64,000 nucleotides of DNA from Salipiger thiooxidans (GTDB lineage Bacteria > Pseudomonadota > Alphaproteobacteria > Rhodobacterales > Rhodobacteraceae), in NCBI RefSeq assembly GCF_900102075.1, contig NZ_FNAV01000019.1, positions 1 to 64,000 on the forward strand, written 5' to 3'. The notes beneath the pieces are model-generated. The model was not told the origin of the DNA. It did not search any database and saw nothing but the letters and a program-made list of their open reading frames with translations. A program made the translations under genes and the position numbers. The stretch's first letter is position 1. The number at the start of each line of letters is the position of its first letter. Shown here in pieces: positions 44,831 through 53,732 of this stretch.

Positions 44831-45028
44831 TCCCGGCACTTCCAGTCATTACTGAAGTACTCACTACTATTTTCGCGTCTTCTGTCTGACTGGTGAACGT
44901 TGCTATGTATCTATTGCGCAACAGTTTTGAGCGCTCGCAGCGAGAATTCGCCTGCCTCGCTGGAATGTGCCAAACCTTCCCGCGCTGTAAGCGTTGACTA
45001 ATTTGTCAAAACGTCCAAGTTTCCGTTC

Positions 45029-45451
45029 ATGAGAATGCGTGTCGCCACTTCGGTATGGGTGAAATTCCTCACTTGCTTCGCTTTTGCGTTGGCATTGGTT
45101 CTGTCTCCACCTTCTGCGGCACACGCGGCCTCGGGAATGCATGATGGTCAGCATTCTGGATCGATCAGCGCTCTTCTCAGCGAACCGACAGTTGGACAGG
45201 GAACTGATATCCACGCCGACCACATGAAACACCCGGCGACAGTTGACGTGGATGACATATCCTCCGACATTGGTGAAACAGAGCATCAATCAACTCAGTG
45301 TTGTAACGGAATATGCATTTCTGTCGTCATTCCAGACGCAGACTTGGTATTCACGGATCCTATTGCTGCGAAAGAATATATGATCCTGAGCGGTCCGACG
45401 CATTCCGTCGAAACATCAGGGTTTCTGCGGCCCCCTCGATTCCTGATCTGA
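45029..45451 (+). CDS. Exported His-rich protein, unknown function
   Basis: This 140-residue protein has leader FLTCFAFALALVLSPPSAAHA and a mature part rich in His and Asp (MHDGQHSGS, IHADHMKHPATVDVDD) with a CCNGIC motif. These are possible metal ligands. It resembles the small His-rich CopL/DUF2946-like proteins found in copper loci in form only; I cannot place it in a family. The 198 bp upstream hold no other gene. A partial CueR-like box (ACCTTCCCGCGCTGTAAG, 44974-44991) may be its promoter, but its -35 is poor. Confidence 0.65.
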   Translation: MRMRVATSVWVKFLTCFAFALALVLSPPSAAHAASGMHDGQHSGSISALLSEPTVGQGTDIHADHMKHPATVDVDDISSDIGETEHQSTQCCNGICISVVIPDADLVFTDPIAAKEYMILSGPTHSVETSGFLRPPRFLI

Positions 45452-45524
45452 AACGGCGCCCAATCCGGGTGTGAGCCTTGCGCAGACTCTGCGTGAGACA
45501 TCGTTCATCAATCAGGTTACCTTC

Positions 45525-45746
45525 ATGAAAATTCATCTATTTATGGGGGCTTCGGCCCTCGGGCTTGGCGCATGCGCCTATGAGCCTACCCCTTTGCCCT
45601 CCGTTGCGACACAACAGGCTGTCGTCAACGCGACCGTTTCGTCTCCGATCAGCTATCAAGATCCCTTGGCTGGCTACACCTATCGTGGTCCGACCGGCCC
45701 CCGTGATTGGCGGTCTGTCAATCAAGAGCAGTCGGAGGGCAACTGA
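45525..45746 (+). CDS. Small lipoprotein before the CusC-like gene
   Basis: This 73-residue protein has lipobox LGLGAC after MKIHLFMGASA. The mature part has YQDPLAGYTYRGPTGPRDW and no cysteines beyond the lipidated one. Its TGA overlaps the ATG of the TolC-family gene (TGATG), so they are coupled. I do not recognise a family. Confidence 0.7.
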   Translation: MKIHLFMGASALGLGACAYEPTPLPSVATQQAVVNATVSSPISYQDPLAGYTYRGPTGPRDWRSVNQEQSEGN

Positions 45747-47209
45747 TGCGGGTATCTAAGATTCCGCTGGTTTTTGGCTTTCCACTTTTCTTGGGTGCCT
45801 GCGCTACCGCAGTACCGGGTATCTACACGGAACCGAAAGCCGGCTTCGCCAACATTTCCAGCCAGGTCACACCGGCCATCGGCAAACGGACGGCCTTTGC
45901 GGAAACACAGGCCGAAAACGAAGCTCTCAAGAAACAGGTGCACAGCATGGTGCATCAGAAGACGATCACGGCCGATACGGCGGTTCAGGTTGCGCTGCTG
46001 AACAATAAGGGTCTGCAAGCGTCTTACGCCGATGTTGGCCTCTCGGCCGCTGAGGCTTGGCAGCAATCGACGCCGGAAAACCCGATCGTCTCAATTGGTG
46101 TCTTGGGAATCGGTGCGCCTGAACTCGGTGTCTACAGGGCGATCGAAGGGCTGATCCGGTCGAACGTCCTCGATGCCACCACGCGCAAACAGCGTATGGC
46201 CATTGCTGATGCAAGCTTCCGGCAGGCTCAGCTCAATGCCGTGAACGACACACTCGCACTGGCCAATCAGACGCGAAAGGCATGGGTCGATGCAGTCGCC
46301 GCCTTCGAGGCAGTGAGCTATCTGCGGCGCGCGAAAGCGACCTCTGACGCCGGCTCTGAACTGGCGATGAGGTTGGGCGAGACCGGCGCACTCAACAAAG
46401 CTGGGCAGGCCCGCGAACAGGCATTCAATGCCGAACTGGCGGGGCAACTTGCACAGGCCCGATTGAATGCTACCCGGTCCAAAGAGCAGCTGACGAGGCT
46501 CATGGGGCTGTGGGGCACCGAAGTCGATTATTATGTGCCCGATGCCCTTCCTGCGCTGCCGCGCTCCGTCGGCCGTGTGACCGACGTCGAGGCCAAGGCG
46601 CTAAGAAACCGGGTGGACCTGCGTGTTGCCAAACTTGGCCTGGAAGCGCAGGCCAAGGCGTTTGGGCTGACCGATCAGACCCGCATTGTCAGCGATCTTG
46701 AGTTCATTGCCGGGTTCGAGGCGGAGCGGGAAATTGAGGACGGAGAAACGGAAACCGTGACCACCCCTCAGGTGGAAGTGGAGTTCGCGATCCCGATCTA
46801 TGACACCGGCAAGGCCCGGATGCGCAAGGCGGAATTGTCTTATCTACAAGCGGCCAACGTGCTCGCAGAGAAGGCCGTGAACGTCCGGTCCGAAGCGCGC
46901 GGTGCTGAGACTTCCTATCATGCCGCATATAAAATCGCGCGCCACTACCGCGACGTTCTGGTGCCGCTACGCACGACCGTCGAAGAAGAGGGTTTGCTGT
47001 CTTACAACGGCATGATCACCAACACTTTCGAGCTGCTGACTGACGTGCGCGAGAAACTTGGCGCATCCCTGGAAGCGGCAAATGCAAAACGCGAATTCTA
47101 CATGGCACAGGCCGATCTGACCGCCGCGATCTATGGCGGCGGCGAAGGCGGCGGTGGTGCTGGTGGAGAAGGCGCAACGCTTGCCGCCGGTGGCGGTGCA
47201 GGACACTGA
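45746..47209 (+). CDS. TolC-family outer membrane efflux lipoprotein (CusC-like)
   Basis: This 487-residue protein has lipobox FLGAC and two OEP repeats with long helices (AQARLNATRSKEQLTRLMGLWG and the C-terminal half). It ends in a glycine-rich tail (GGGEGGGGAGGEG). CusC normally works with the CusA pump and CusB adaptor. Neither gene is present in this window, so it must use a partner encoded elsewhere or have another role. The oxidase gene follows after 11 bp. Confidence 0.87.
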   Translation: MRVSKIPLVFGFPLFLGACATAVPGIYTEPKAGFANISSQVTPAIGKRTAFAETQAENEALKKQVHSMVHQKTITADTAVQVALLNNKGLQASYADVGLSAAEAWQQSTPENPIVSIGVLGIGAPELGVYRAIEGLIRSNVLDATTRKQRMAIADASFRQAQLNAVNDTLALANQTRKAWVDAVAAFEAVSYLRRAKATSDAGSELAMRLGETGALNKAGQAREQAFNAELAGQLAQARLNATRSKEQLTRLMGLWGTEVDYYVPDALPALPRSVGRVTDVEAKALRNRVDLRVAKLGLEAQAKAFGLTDQTRIVSDLEFIAGFEAEREIEDGETETVTTPQVEVEFAIPIYDTGKARMRKAELSYLQAANVLAEKAVNVRSEARGAETSYHAAYKIARHYRDVLVPLRTTVEEEGLLSYNGMITNTFELLTDVREKLGASLEAANAKREFYMAQADLTAAIYGGGEGGGGAGGEGATLAAGGGAGH

Positions 47210-47220
47210 AAGGAACTGAC

Positions 47221-48579
47221 ATGTTGAACAGACGTCAATTACTCGGAGCCGGCGCGGCAGGCGCAACGCTGGTCTCTTCAAAAGCCTGGGGTCAAACCCT
47301 GAACATGGGCCTACCCGAAGCCGCGCAGATGGACAGTGCGGCAACGGCGATTACGGCGCGTCCGTCGTCGGGGCCGGACTACACACCTGTGGTCACGCTG
47401 AACGGGTGGACCCTGCCGCACCGGATGAACAACGGGGTCAAGGAATTTCACCTCGTCGCCGAACCGGTAGAGCGCGAACTTGCCGACGGCATGATCGCGC
47501 ATTTGTGGGGTTACAACGGCCAGTCCACCGGCCCAACGATCGAAGCAGTCGAAGGCGACCGGGTCCGCATTTACGTCACTAACAAGCTGCCGGAAGGCAC
47601 GACAGTGCACTGGCACGGGCTCATCCTGCCTTCGGGCATGGATGGGGTCTCCGGGTTGAGTCATCCCAGCATCCCGCCAGGAAAAACGTTTGTCTACGAA
47701 TTCGACTTGGTGAAGTCCGGCACGTTCATGTACCACCCCCATGGCGACGAAATGACCCAGATGGCGATGGGGATGATGGGCATGTTCGTGGTCCATCCCA
47801 AGGATCCCACCTTCATGCCGGTGGATCGCGATTTTCTGATCATGCTGAATGCCTTTGACATCGATCCCGGCACATACGTGCCCCGCATCATGACGATGAC
47901 GGACTTCAACCTGTGGACGTGGAACAGTCGGATCTTCCCCGACATCGATCCGCTGGTCGTGAACAAGGGCGACAAGGTGCGAGTACGCGTCGGCAACCTC
48001 ACGATGACAAACCACCCGATCCACATGCACGGCTATGACTTCAAGGTCACCTGCACGGATGGTGGCTGGGTGCCGCCAGAAGCGCAATGGCCGGAGGTCA
48101 GCATCGACATCCCTGTAGGCGCGATGCGCGCCTATGAGTTCGTCGCAGACCATCTGGGTGACTGGGCGATTCACTGCCACAAGTCGCACCACACCATGAA
48201 TGCCATGGGTCACGATGTGCCGACATTCATCGGGGTCAACAAGAAGCCGCTGACCCAGAAGATCCGTCAGTTCCAGCCGGAATACATGCCCATGGGCATG
48301 TCCGGCATGGGGGACATGGCGAAAATGGAAATGCCGCTGCCTGACAACACGATCCCGATGATGACGGGTTGGGGGCCCTACGGCCCCATCGAGATGGGCG
48401 GCATGTTTTCGGTCGTAAAGGTGCGGGACGGCATCGACGCGGACGATTACTCCGATCCCGGCTGGTACGAAAATCCTCCGGGCGAGATGGCCTACGAATG
48501 GACTGGCGAATTGCCCGAGTTCGCCTCGAACAACAGTCCCAAGACCATTCTCACACCAAAACCAAACTCGAAGGGCTGA
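47221..48579 (+). CDS. Multicopper oxidase, second type (copper oxidase), Tat-exported
   Basis: This 452-residue protein has leader NRRQLLGAGAAGATLVSS. Copper motifs are TVHWHGLIL, FMYHPHGDE, NHPIHMHGYDF and WAIHCHKSHHTMNAMG. It is not a close paralogue of the oxidase at 33174. The region after the last motif is Met-rich (MPMGMSGMGDMAKMEMP), suggesting Cu(I) delivery. It lies in one operon with the TolC-like protein and the cupredoxin-CusF fusion. Confidence 0.92.
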   Translation: MLNRRQLLGAGAAGATLVSSKAWGQTLNMGLPEAAQMDSAATAITARPSSGPDYTPVVTLNGWTLPHRMNNGVKEFHLVAEPVERELADGMIAHLWGYNGQSTGPTIEAVEGDRVRIYVTNKLPEGTTVHWHGLILPSGMDGVSGLSHPSIPPGKTFVYEFDLVKSGTFMYHPHGDEMTQMAMGMMGMFVVHPKDPTFMPVDRDFLIMLNAFDIDPGTYVPRIMTMTDFNLWTWNSRIFPDIDPLVVNKGDKVRVRVGNLTMTNHPIHMHGYDFKVTCTDGGWVPPEAQWPEVSIDIPVGAMRAYEFVADHLGDWAIHCHKSHHTMNAMGHDVPTFIGVNKKPLTQKIRQFQPEYMPMGMSGMGDMAKMEMPLPDNTIPMMTGWGPYGPIEMGGMFSVVKVRDGIDADDYSDPGWYENPPGEMAYEWTGELPEFASNNSPKTILTPKPNSKG

Positions 48580-48590
48580 ACGGCCCTTCG
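48569..48590 (+). terminator. Intercistronic hairpin after the oxidase gene
   Basis: CGAAGGGC (48569-48576) pairs perfectly with GCCCTTCG (48583-48590), the stop codon being in the loop. No T-tract follows, so it is more likely an RNA-stability or attenuation element. Confidence 0.45.
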
Positions 48591-48626
48591 TCGACTCCAA
48601 CCAAACCAAACCTAAAGGAAAACCAA

Positions 48627-49316
48627 ATGAAAAAACTTCTTCTGAGCACCTCTCTCGTCCTTTTCGCTTCAACGGGGGCTTTCGCTGACGTTGGTCATGC
48701 CAAAATGGCCGTCGGTATGCCCGGCCATACGGCAAAAGTCGACCGGTCGATTGATGTAACCCTGCTTGAAAACGACGAAGGCGAAATGCTGATCGAGAGT
48801 GAGGAGATGACCATCAAGCAGGGCGAAACCATACGCTTCAACATCACGAACAAGGGTGAGCTGGAACACGAGTTTGTTCTCGACACGCTGGAAAATAACG
48901 CCGAGCACAAGATCGAAATGGCCAAGATGGACATGGAACACGACGACCCGAACCGTATCCGTCTTGATCCGGGTGCCACGGGCGAGGTCGTCTGGACGTT
49001 CGCGAATGCTGGTACGTTCGAAGCCGCGTGCCTGATCCCGGGTCACTACGAATCCGGCATGCACCGAGCGGTCTCAGTGGGGGACCAGATGGCTCAGGCT
49101 GACGTGGAATACACGAGCGGGACCATCAAGAAGATCGACGCCAAGGCCGGCAAGGTCACAATCATCCACGGCCCTCTGGTCAACCTCGATATGCCCGCGA
49201 TGACGATGGTATTCCGCGCGGACGAAGCGATGATGGCCAAGATGGCAGAAGGACAGGACATCGAGTTCGTTGCCGACCGGGTCAAGGGCAAGCTTACTGT
49301 CACGCAAATGAAGTGA
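48627..49316 (+). CDS. Cupredoxin-CusF fusion copper-binding protein
   Basis: This 229-residue exported protein (leader LLLSTSLVLFASTGAFA) has two domains. Residues ~40-155 are a cupredoxin with ELEHEFVL and EAACLIPGHYESGMHR, giving type 1 ligands His, Cys, His, Met. Residues ~160-229 resemble CusF: GTIKKIDAKAGKVTIIHGP and MPAMTMVFRAD. The Trp that caps Cu(I) in CusF (WPPMTM) is Met here. The fusion could both bind Cu(I) and take part in electron transfer with the oxidase. Confidence 0.88.
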   Translation: MKKLLLSTSLVLFASTGAFADVGHAKMAVGMPGHTAKVDRSIDVTLLENDEGEMLIESEEMTIKQGETIRFNITNKGELEHEFVLDTLENNAEHKIEMAKMDMEHDDPNRIRLDPGATGEVVWTFANAGTFEAACLIPGHYESGMHRAVSVGDQMAQADVEYTSGTIKKIDAKAGKVTIIHGPLVNLDMPAMTMVFRADEAMMAKMAEGQDIEFVADRVKGKLTVTQMK

Positions 49317-49325
49317 AGACTGACC

Positions 49326-49356
49326 TTGGGGCCGAGGCGAACATGCCCGGCCCCAA
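49326..49356 (+). terminator. Terminator-like hairpin after the cupredoxin-CusF gene
   Basis: TTGGGGCCG (49326-49334) pairs perfectly with CGGCCCCAA (49348-49356) over 9 bp. It is followed by CGCTTTGAG, without a long T-tract. It lies 10 bp after the stop and ends the tolC-oxidase operon. Confidence 0.6.
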
Positions 49357-49402
49357 CGCTTTGAGGCAATAAAATCAAGCGCTACGGAGGTAGCCGAGCA
49401 TT

Positions 49403-49522
49403 ATGAATTTCCTGATAATCTGCACATGCGCCCTTGCGCTCGTCTTTCCGGCTTTCTCAGTGAACGCTTCCAGTGGCAAAGGTCAGCAACCTCATGCAGC
49501 AATACACGTTTTGCTGAAATAG
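49403..49522 (+). CDS. Possible 39-residue exported peptide
   Basis: The frame starts MNFLIICTCALALVFPAFSV, a good leader-like sequence, and then has only about 19 residues (NASSGKGQQPHAAIHVLLK). GGAGG lies upstream, but 12 bases from the ATG. It could be a remnant or a real small protein. It is convergent with the P-type ATPase at 49560. Confidence 0.3.
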   Translation: MNFLIICTCALALVFPAFSVNASSGKGQQPHAAIHVLLK

Positions 49523-49559
49523 AAGTGTCGTCCAGCTTCACGCTCAATACGCGGATCGT

Positions 49560-51887
49560 CTAAAGCCTCAATCGCCGTAGTCTGAGCGCGTTCGCGATGA
49601 CCGAGACCGACGAGAGGCTCATTGCGGCGGCGGCGAACATGGGCGACATCAACAGCCCGAATACCGGGTAGAGCACGCCCGCGGCTAAGGGCACACCGAG
49701 CGTGTTGTAGGCAAAGGCCCAGAACAGGTTCTGGCGTATGTTACGGATCGTCGCCACGGCCAGCGTCCGTGCCTTGACGATACCGTTCAGATCGCCGCGC
49801 AAGAGCGTGATGCCCGCGCTTTCAACCGCCACGTCTGCACCCGTGCCCATGGCCAGACCGACGTCTGCTGCGGCCAGAGCCGGGGCGTCGTTAACGCCAT
49901 CACCTGCCATCGCGACCTTTTTGCCTGTCGCGTGAAGCTCGTCCACCAGCGCCTTCTTGTCTTCCGGCAGAACGCCCGCCCGCACCTCGTCGATACCGAG
50001 GCGCTGAGCGACGGCCTTGGCCGTGCGTTCATTGTCTCCCGTTGCCATAATGATCCGCAGGCCAGCCTCGTGCAGTTCCTTGATGGCCTCGGCCGTCGTT
50101 TTCTTGATCGGGTCGGCGACGGCGACGATACCGGACAGTTTTCCGTCTATGGCTACGAACATCGCAGTCTTACCGTCGGCGCGCAGGGCATCTGCTGTTT
50201 CCTCCGCCGCAGAGGTATCGACGGACATGTCGCGCATCATTGCGGTATTCCCAAGCGCGACGGCCCGGCCCGAGACGGTCCCGCTCACGCCTTTTCCGGT
50301 CACCGCCTCGAAGTTTTCGGCATTGCCGACCTTGATGCCCTTTTGCTTCGCGCCTTCGACAATGGCCTCTGCCAGCGGGTGCTCCGAGCCTTTTTCCAGT
50401 GCCGCGGCCAGAGTCAGAATGGTTTCCTCGGTCTCCTGGCCCAGAGCATTCACATCGGTCAACTTCGGCTTGCCCTCGGTCAGGGTGCCGGTCTTGTCCA
50501 CGATCAGCGTATCGACCTTGGCCATACGCTCCAGCGCCTCGGCATCCTTGATCAGGACACCCGCCTGTGCACCGCGCCCTGCAGCCGTCGTGATCGAGAT
50601 CGGCGTCGCAAGGCCCAATGCACAGGGGCAGGCGATGATCAGCACTGACACCGCCGAGGCGATGGCAAAGACGAGCGCAGGTTCGGGCCCGAAGCCGAGC
50701 CAAGCGGCGAAGGAAAGGATGGCGACCACGACAACGGTCGGCACGAAATAGGAAGAAACCTTGTCCGCAAGCCCCTGGATCGGTGCGCGGGATCGCCGCG
50801 CGTTCGCGACCATCTCGACGATCTGGCTCAGCATCGTGTCGGCACCTACACGAGCGGCTTCTATGACAAGGGAGCCGTTCTTGTTGATCGTGCCGCCGGT
50901 GACCGTATCGCCGGGGCCTTTTTCGACTGGCATTGGCTCGCCAGTGATCATGCTCTCGTCGATGGAAGACGTGCCGTCAATGACCTTGGCGTCGACGGGG
51001 ACCGCGTCGCCCGGGCGAACCCTTAAGCGATCTCCCTCCACGATGTTTTCCAGCGGTGCGTCGTATTCGGTGCCGTCGGGCAGGATACGCCGCGCGGTTT
51101 TCGGCGTTAGATCGAGCAGTGCCCGGATGGCATCGCCGGTCCGTTCACGCGCCCGCAATTCCAGAACCTGCCCGACGAAAATCAGAGTGATGATGACGAC
51201 GGCAGCTTCAAAATAGGTGCCGACACCCGCGCCCATTCGGTACTCGTCCGGAAACACACCAGGAAGGAACGTGGCGACCAGCGAATAGAGATATGCCGCG
51301 CCGACACCAATCGCGATCAGCGTCCACATGTTGGGTGAGCGGTTCACGATCGACGCCCAACCCCGCACGAAAAACGGCTTCGCCGCCCACAGCACGATCG
51401 GCGTCGCCAACACAAACTCGATGTATGTCGCCAGCCGATGTCCGATCCAGTCCCGGACCGGCAAACCGACCAGCTCTCCCATAGTCAGGATAACCAGAGG
51501 AACGGCCGCGGCGGCACTGATCCACATTCGGCGGGTAAAGTCGGTCAGTTCTTCGCTGGGTTCATCCGACGGCACCATCGGTTCAAGCGCCATGCCGCAG
51601 ATCGGACAGGCGCCGGGCTCGTCACGAACTATCTCGGGGTGCATTGGGCAGGTGTACTGAGTCCCGGCTTTCGGGGTCATGCTGTGATCCGATGCCGTAC
51701 CTGAGGCATAGTAGATCGGATCGGCCTCGAACCTGGTCTGGCACTTATCGGAGCAGAAGTAGAAGGTTTCACCGTCATAATCCGCCTGACGGGCCTCCGG
51801 AGACATAGTGACGGACATGCCGCAAACTGGATCCTTGGCCTGATCGGATGACCGCTCTCGCGGGTGCGGTTCTGTTACCTGTATCAT
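49560..51887 (-). CDS. Copper-translocating P-type ATPase with YHS and CxxH-type metal-binding N-terminus
   Basis: This 775-residue pump has an N-terminal YHS domain (DPVCGMSV; FYFCSDKCQTRF with Cys45/Cys49) and a heavy-metal-binding zinc-ribbon-like motif (YTCPMHPEIV...ACPICGM; Cys80, His83, Cys94, Cys97) instead of HMA domains. The core has IIACPCALGL (Cys420-Pro-Cys422), DKTGT (Asp464), SEHPLAEAI and GDGVNDAPAL. YNTLGVPLAAGVLYP and MSLSSVSVIANAL in the last helices fit copper-type pumps. It has its own CueR-like promoter at 51919. Confidence 0.93.
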   Translation of the reverse strand: MIQVTEPHPRERSSDQAKDPVCGMSVTMSPEARQADYDGETFYFCSDKCQTRFEADPIYYASGTASDHSMTPKAGTQYTCPMHPEIVRDEPGACPICGMALEPMVPSDEPSEELTDFTRRMWISAAAAVPLVILTMGELVGLPVRDWIGHRLATYIEFVLATPIVLWAAKPFFVRGWASIVNRSPNMWTLIAIGVGAAYLYSLVATFLPGVFPDEYRMGAGVGTYFEAAVVIITLIFVGQVLELRARERTGDAIRALLDLTPKTARRILPDGTEYDAPLENIVEGDRLRVRPGDAVPVDAKVIDGTSSIDESMITGEPMPVEKGPGDTVTGGTINKNGSLVIEAARVGADTMLSQIVEMVANARRSRAPIQGLADKVSSYFVPTVVVVAILSFAAWLGFGPEPALVFAIASAVSVLIIACPCALGLATPISITTAAGRGAQAGVLIKDAEALERMAKVDTLIVDKTGTLTEGKPKLTDVNALGQETEETILTLAAALEKGSEHPLAEAIVEGAKQKGIKVGNAENFEAVTGKGVSGTVSGRAVALGNTAMMRDMSVDTSAAEETADALRADGKTAMFVAIDGKLSGIVAVADPIKKTTAEAIKELHEAGLRIIMATGDNERTAKAVAQRLGIDEVRAGVLPEDKKALVDELHATGKKVAMAGDGVNDAPALAAADVGLAMGTGADVAVESAGITLLRGDLNGIVKARTLAVATIRNIRQNLFWAFAYNTLGVPLAAGVLYPVFGLLMSPMFAAAAMSLSSVSVIANALRLRRLRL

Positions 51888-51918
51888 GCTCTAGCCCTCC
51901 AAAATGATGCCGACTCCT

Positions 51919-51949
51919 AAGATGGAGCTTCCAGCAACTGGAAGGTCAA
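51919..51949 (-). promoter_or_regulatory. CueR-like promoter of the second Cu-ATPase
   Basis: On the minus strand TTGACC (51949-51944), a 19-bp spacer with the near-perfect palindrome TTCCAGTTGCTGGAA, and CATCTT (51924-51919). It marks the right border of the copper island. Confidence 0.8.
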
Positions 51950-52042
51950 GCTTGGATTGCTGATTAGCGAAGGAAAGCTGATTGATACTGCCAATATATT
52001 ACATAAACTTCATTATGCGTATTTATACTAAGTGTTGCGAAA

Positions 52043-52055
52043 GTATATTATCGTA
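52043..52055 (+). promoter_or_regulatory. GTATAYTATCGTA element, copy 1
   Basis: GTATATTATCGTA lies 34 bp before the start of the exported protein at 52090, in an AT-rich island. The same 13-base element with one change lies at 54121. It contains a TATATT/TATACT -10-like core, so it is either a shared promoter or a regulator site. A TTGCG lies shortly before both copies. Confidence 0.5.
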
Positions 52056-52089
52056 TGTATGCTGAGACCTATCACATTAGGACTTCAGC

Positions 52090-52836
52090 ATGCGTCATTT
52101 ACTCAAGAAGCTCCTCCCCTCGTTCGCAGTCGCTTTGACTGTGACAAGTACGTGGCTGCCGATGCCCGCCCGCGCGCAGACGTACCCGATCGATTGCGCG
52201 ATCCTTCTGTGCCTGTCTGGCGGCTGGCCTGCTTCCGTGCCATGCGCCAGAGCTCGAGCCGAATTCATCCGACGCATTACGCCTTGGCCGGTGGAACCTC
52301 CGCTTCAAATCTGGCGCTGTCCTATGGGCGCTTCCTTTGAGACCGCTCCAGCACCAAACAGTTCAGACCGCATCTTTGAAGCGTTCTTCCAGTACAACGG
52401 CACTGGTCCGCGACAATCCTTTCCAGCGCACGATACCGCTGACCCAATTGCGGCCGCTTGGCGCACCTCAGAAGCCCCAGACTACCTTGTTCCCGCCGAG
52501 CAGGCCCTCCGGCTCGTTCAAGATCGCGCGGACATTGATATCAGCGGACCTGAGTTCAACTTCGTGCGGTCCATCCGCGTCTTTGATGTCCGGTATGCGC
52601 GACAGCACGAATCCGGACGCGACGGCGATTGCAACCGTAGTGCCACCGTGGTCCTCGGCACATATGGAACGCAAGGTGACTTCGCCTGGCAGAGGTCCTC
52701 CATAACCGCCCTACCAGCCGCCCATGCCGGTCTCGAACGATGGGGCCAGAATTGCCCCGGTATCTATCATCGATCCGTTTTCGTCGACTGGCGTGACTAC
52801 GAGGGCAACTACGGCTTTGAACAGGTGAACTACTGA
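52090..52836 (+). CDS. Exported protein of unknown function, conjugation-region associated
   Basis: This 248-residue protein has leader FAVALTVTSTWLPMPARAQ and a mature part with IDCAILLCLSGGWPASVPC and later CNRSATVVLG...CPGIY. The six or so cysteines are probably in disulfides. Similar proteins occur beside virB genes on Rhodobacteraceae plasmids, as far as I recall, but no function is known to me. It is separated from the T4SS operon by three minus-strand genes but shares with it the GTATAYTATCGTA element. Confidence 0.7.
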   Translation: MRHLLKKLLPSFAVALTVTSTWLPMPARAQTYPIDCAILLCLSGGWPASVPCARARAEFIRRITPWPVEPPLQIWRCPMGASFETAPAPNSSDRIFEAFFQYNGTGPRQSFPAHDTADPIAAAWRTSEAPDYLVPAEQALRLVQDRADIDISGPEFNFVRSIRVFDVRYARQHESGRDGDCNRSATVVLGTYGTQGDFAWQRSSITALPAAHAGLERWGQNCPGIYHRSVFVDWRDYEGNYGFEQVNY

Positions 52837-52955
52837 ACTTACGCAAAATGGCTCGGACTGTAAGATTGGTTTCTTGGACATGTGTAATGCCACCTCGCGC
52901 GTTAGTCATCGCAGTGCGGTTTGGCATTTCGGCAAACGCCGCAGGGTAGCCCTCC

Positions 52956-53183
52956 TCACCCGCCCTCGTCTCTTCCGATCCGCATGAGCGCCTCGAAGTC
53001 GATTTCTTGCTTCTGTTCGTCACTTATATCCGGCCGGATTTTCGATACCGGCTGGGGTCCATGGACGTCCCACATCACCGCGTGTGCGCCTGTAGTCCAG
53101 CTATAAACCCAACCAACAACGCTGCGCCCGTCGGTCGCGATCAGATTGGCAATCGCGACGCCTTCACCATTATCATCGTCCAC
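52956..53183 (-). CDS. Small hypothetical protein
   Basis: A 75-residue frame from a GTG start, acidic and Trp-containing (VVGWVYSWTTGAHAVMWDV), with C-terminal DISDEQKQEIDFEALMRIG. AGGAAG lies about 12 bases upstream. Amino-acid use looks like a real protein and no better frame covers the region. The family is not recognised. Confidence 0.5.
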   Translation of the reverse strand: MDDDNGEGVAIANLIATDGRSVVGWVYSWTTGAHAVMWDVHGPQPVSKIRPDISDEQKQEIDFEALMRIGRDEGG

Positions 53184-53350
53184 TGTTTACTGACTTCCTG
53201 CACTTTGGCGCTGCAATCGCGGCATCGTGTTCCCAGGCTTCGCCTGCACAGCATAACGCAATTGGTGGATGTTGGCTAACTGCTCTTCCTTGAGGTAGCG
53301 GATTTCACGAAGGGACATCCAAAGCGGTACGCCCCAAATCTGCATTTTTC

Positions 53351-53608
53351 TCAAATTCTATGGTCGGGCTCCGTGGCGGCTTCAACGATCGCGAGAACCT
53401 CGTAGGGGTCAAAGCCGATGGCGCGGGCGAGGACGACCAGTTCGACGACGTCGACTCGGCGCTGGCCGCTTTCAAGGCGGGCAATGAGGGATTGGTGGCA
53501 TCTGAGCTTAGTCGCCAATTCAGCCTGTCCAAGGCCTGCCTTGATTCGGGCGTCGACCAACGCCTGGCAGAGTGCCAACTGTCCCGTGCTTCTGATTGTC
53601 TTTGCCAC
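53351..53608 (-). CDS. XRE-family helix-turn-helix regulator
   Basis: This 85-residue protein is a single HTH_XRE domain: DARIKAGLGQAELATKLRCHQSLIARLESGQRR. It starts at GTG. The inverted repeat at 53610-53630 overlaps its probable ribosome site. It may regulate the neighbouring conjugation genes and itself. Confidence 0.88.
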   Translation of the reverse strand: MAKTIRSTGQLALCQALVDARIKAGLGQAELATKLRCHQSLIARLESGQRRVDVVELVVLARAIGFDPYEVLAIVEAATEPDHRI

Positions 53609-53609
53609 G

Positions 53610-53630
53610 CGTCACATACCTTTTGTGACG
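53610..53630. promoter_or_regulatory. Inverted repeat, probable operator of the XRE gene
   Basis: CGTCACA, 7 bases, TGTGACG: perfect 7-bp arms ending one base before the GTG start. The AAAGG ribosome site lies in the central spacer, so a bound repressor would block expression. Confidence 0.55.
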
Positions 53631-53732
53631 TCGCTAGCGGATGAAATCTGTTATCTAAAAAGTAGATATATGAGGGTGTTATCGGCGTCTGGTTTCCATG
53701 GGCTGCAAGTCTGATGCTCCCGAGGTCGCCCA

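Noticed and set aside
44831-45028. Inverted repeat CACTTCCAGTCATTACTGAAGT as another CueR box
   Set aside because: The half sites are out of register and no -35/-10 pair with 19-bp spacing surrounds it. It may be a weak terminator after copZ.
47311-48735. Minus-strand frame of 474 codons opposite the second oxidase
   Set aside because: Same reason: antisense shadow, no family motifs, and the plus-strand protein is complete.
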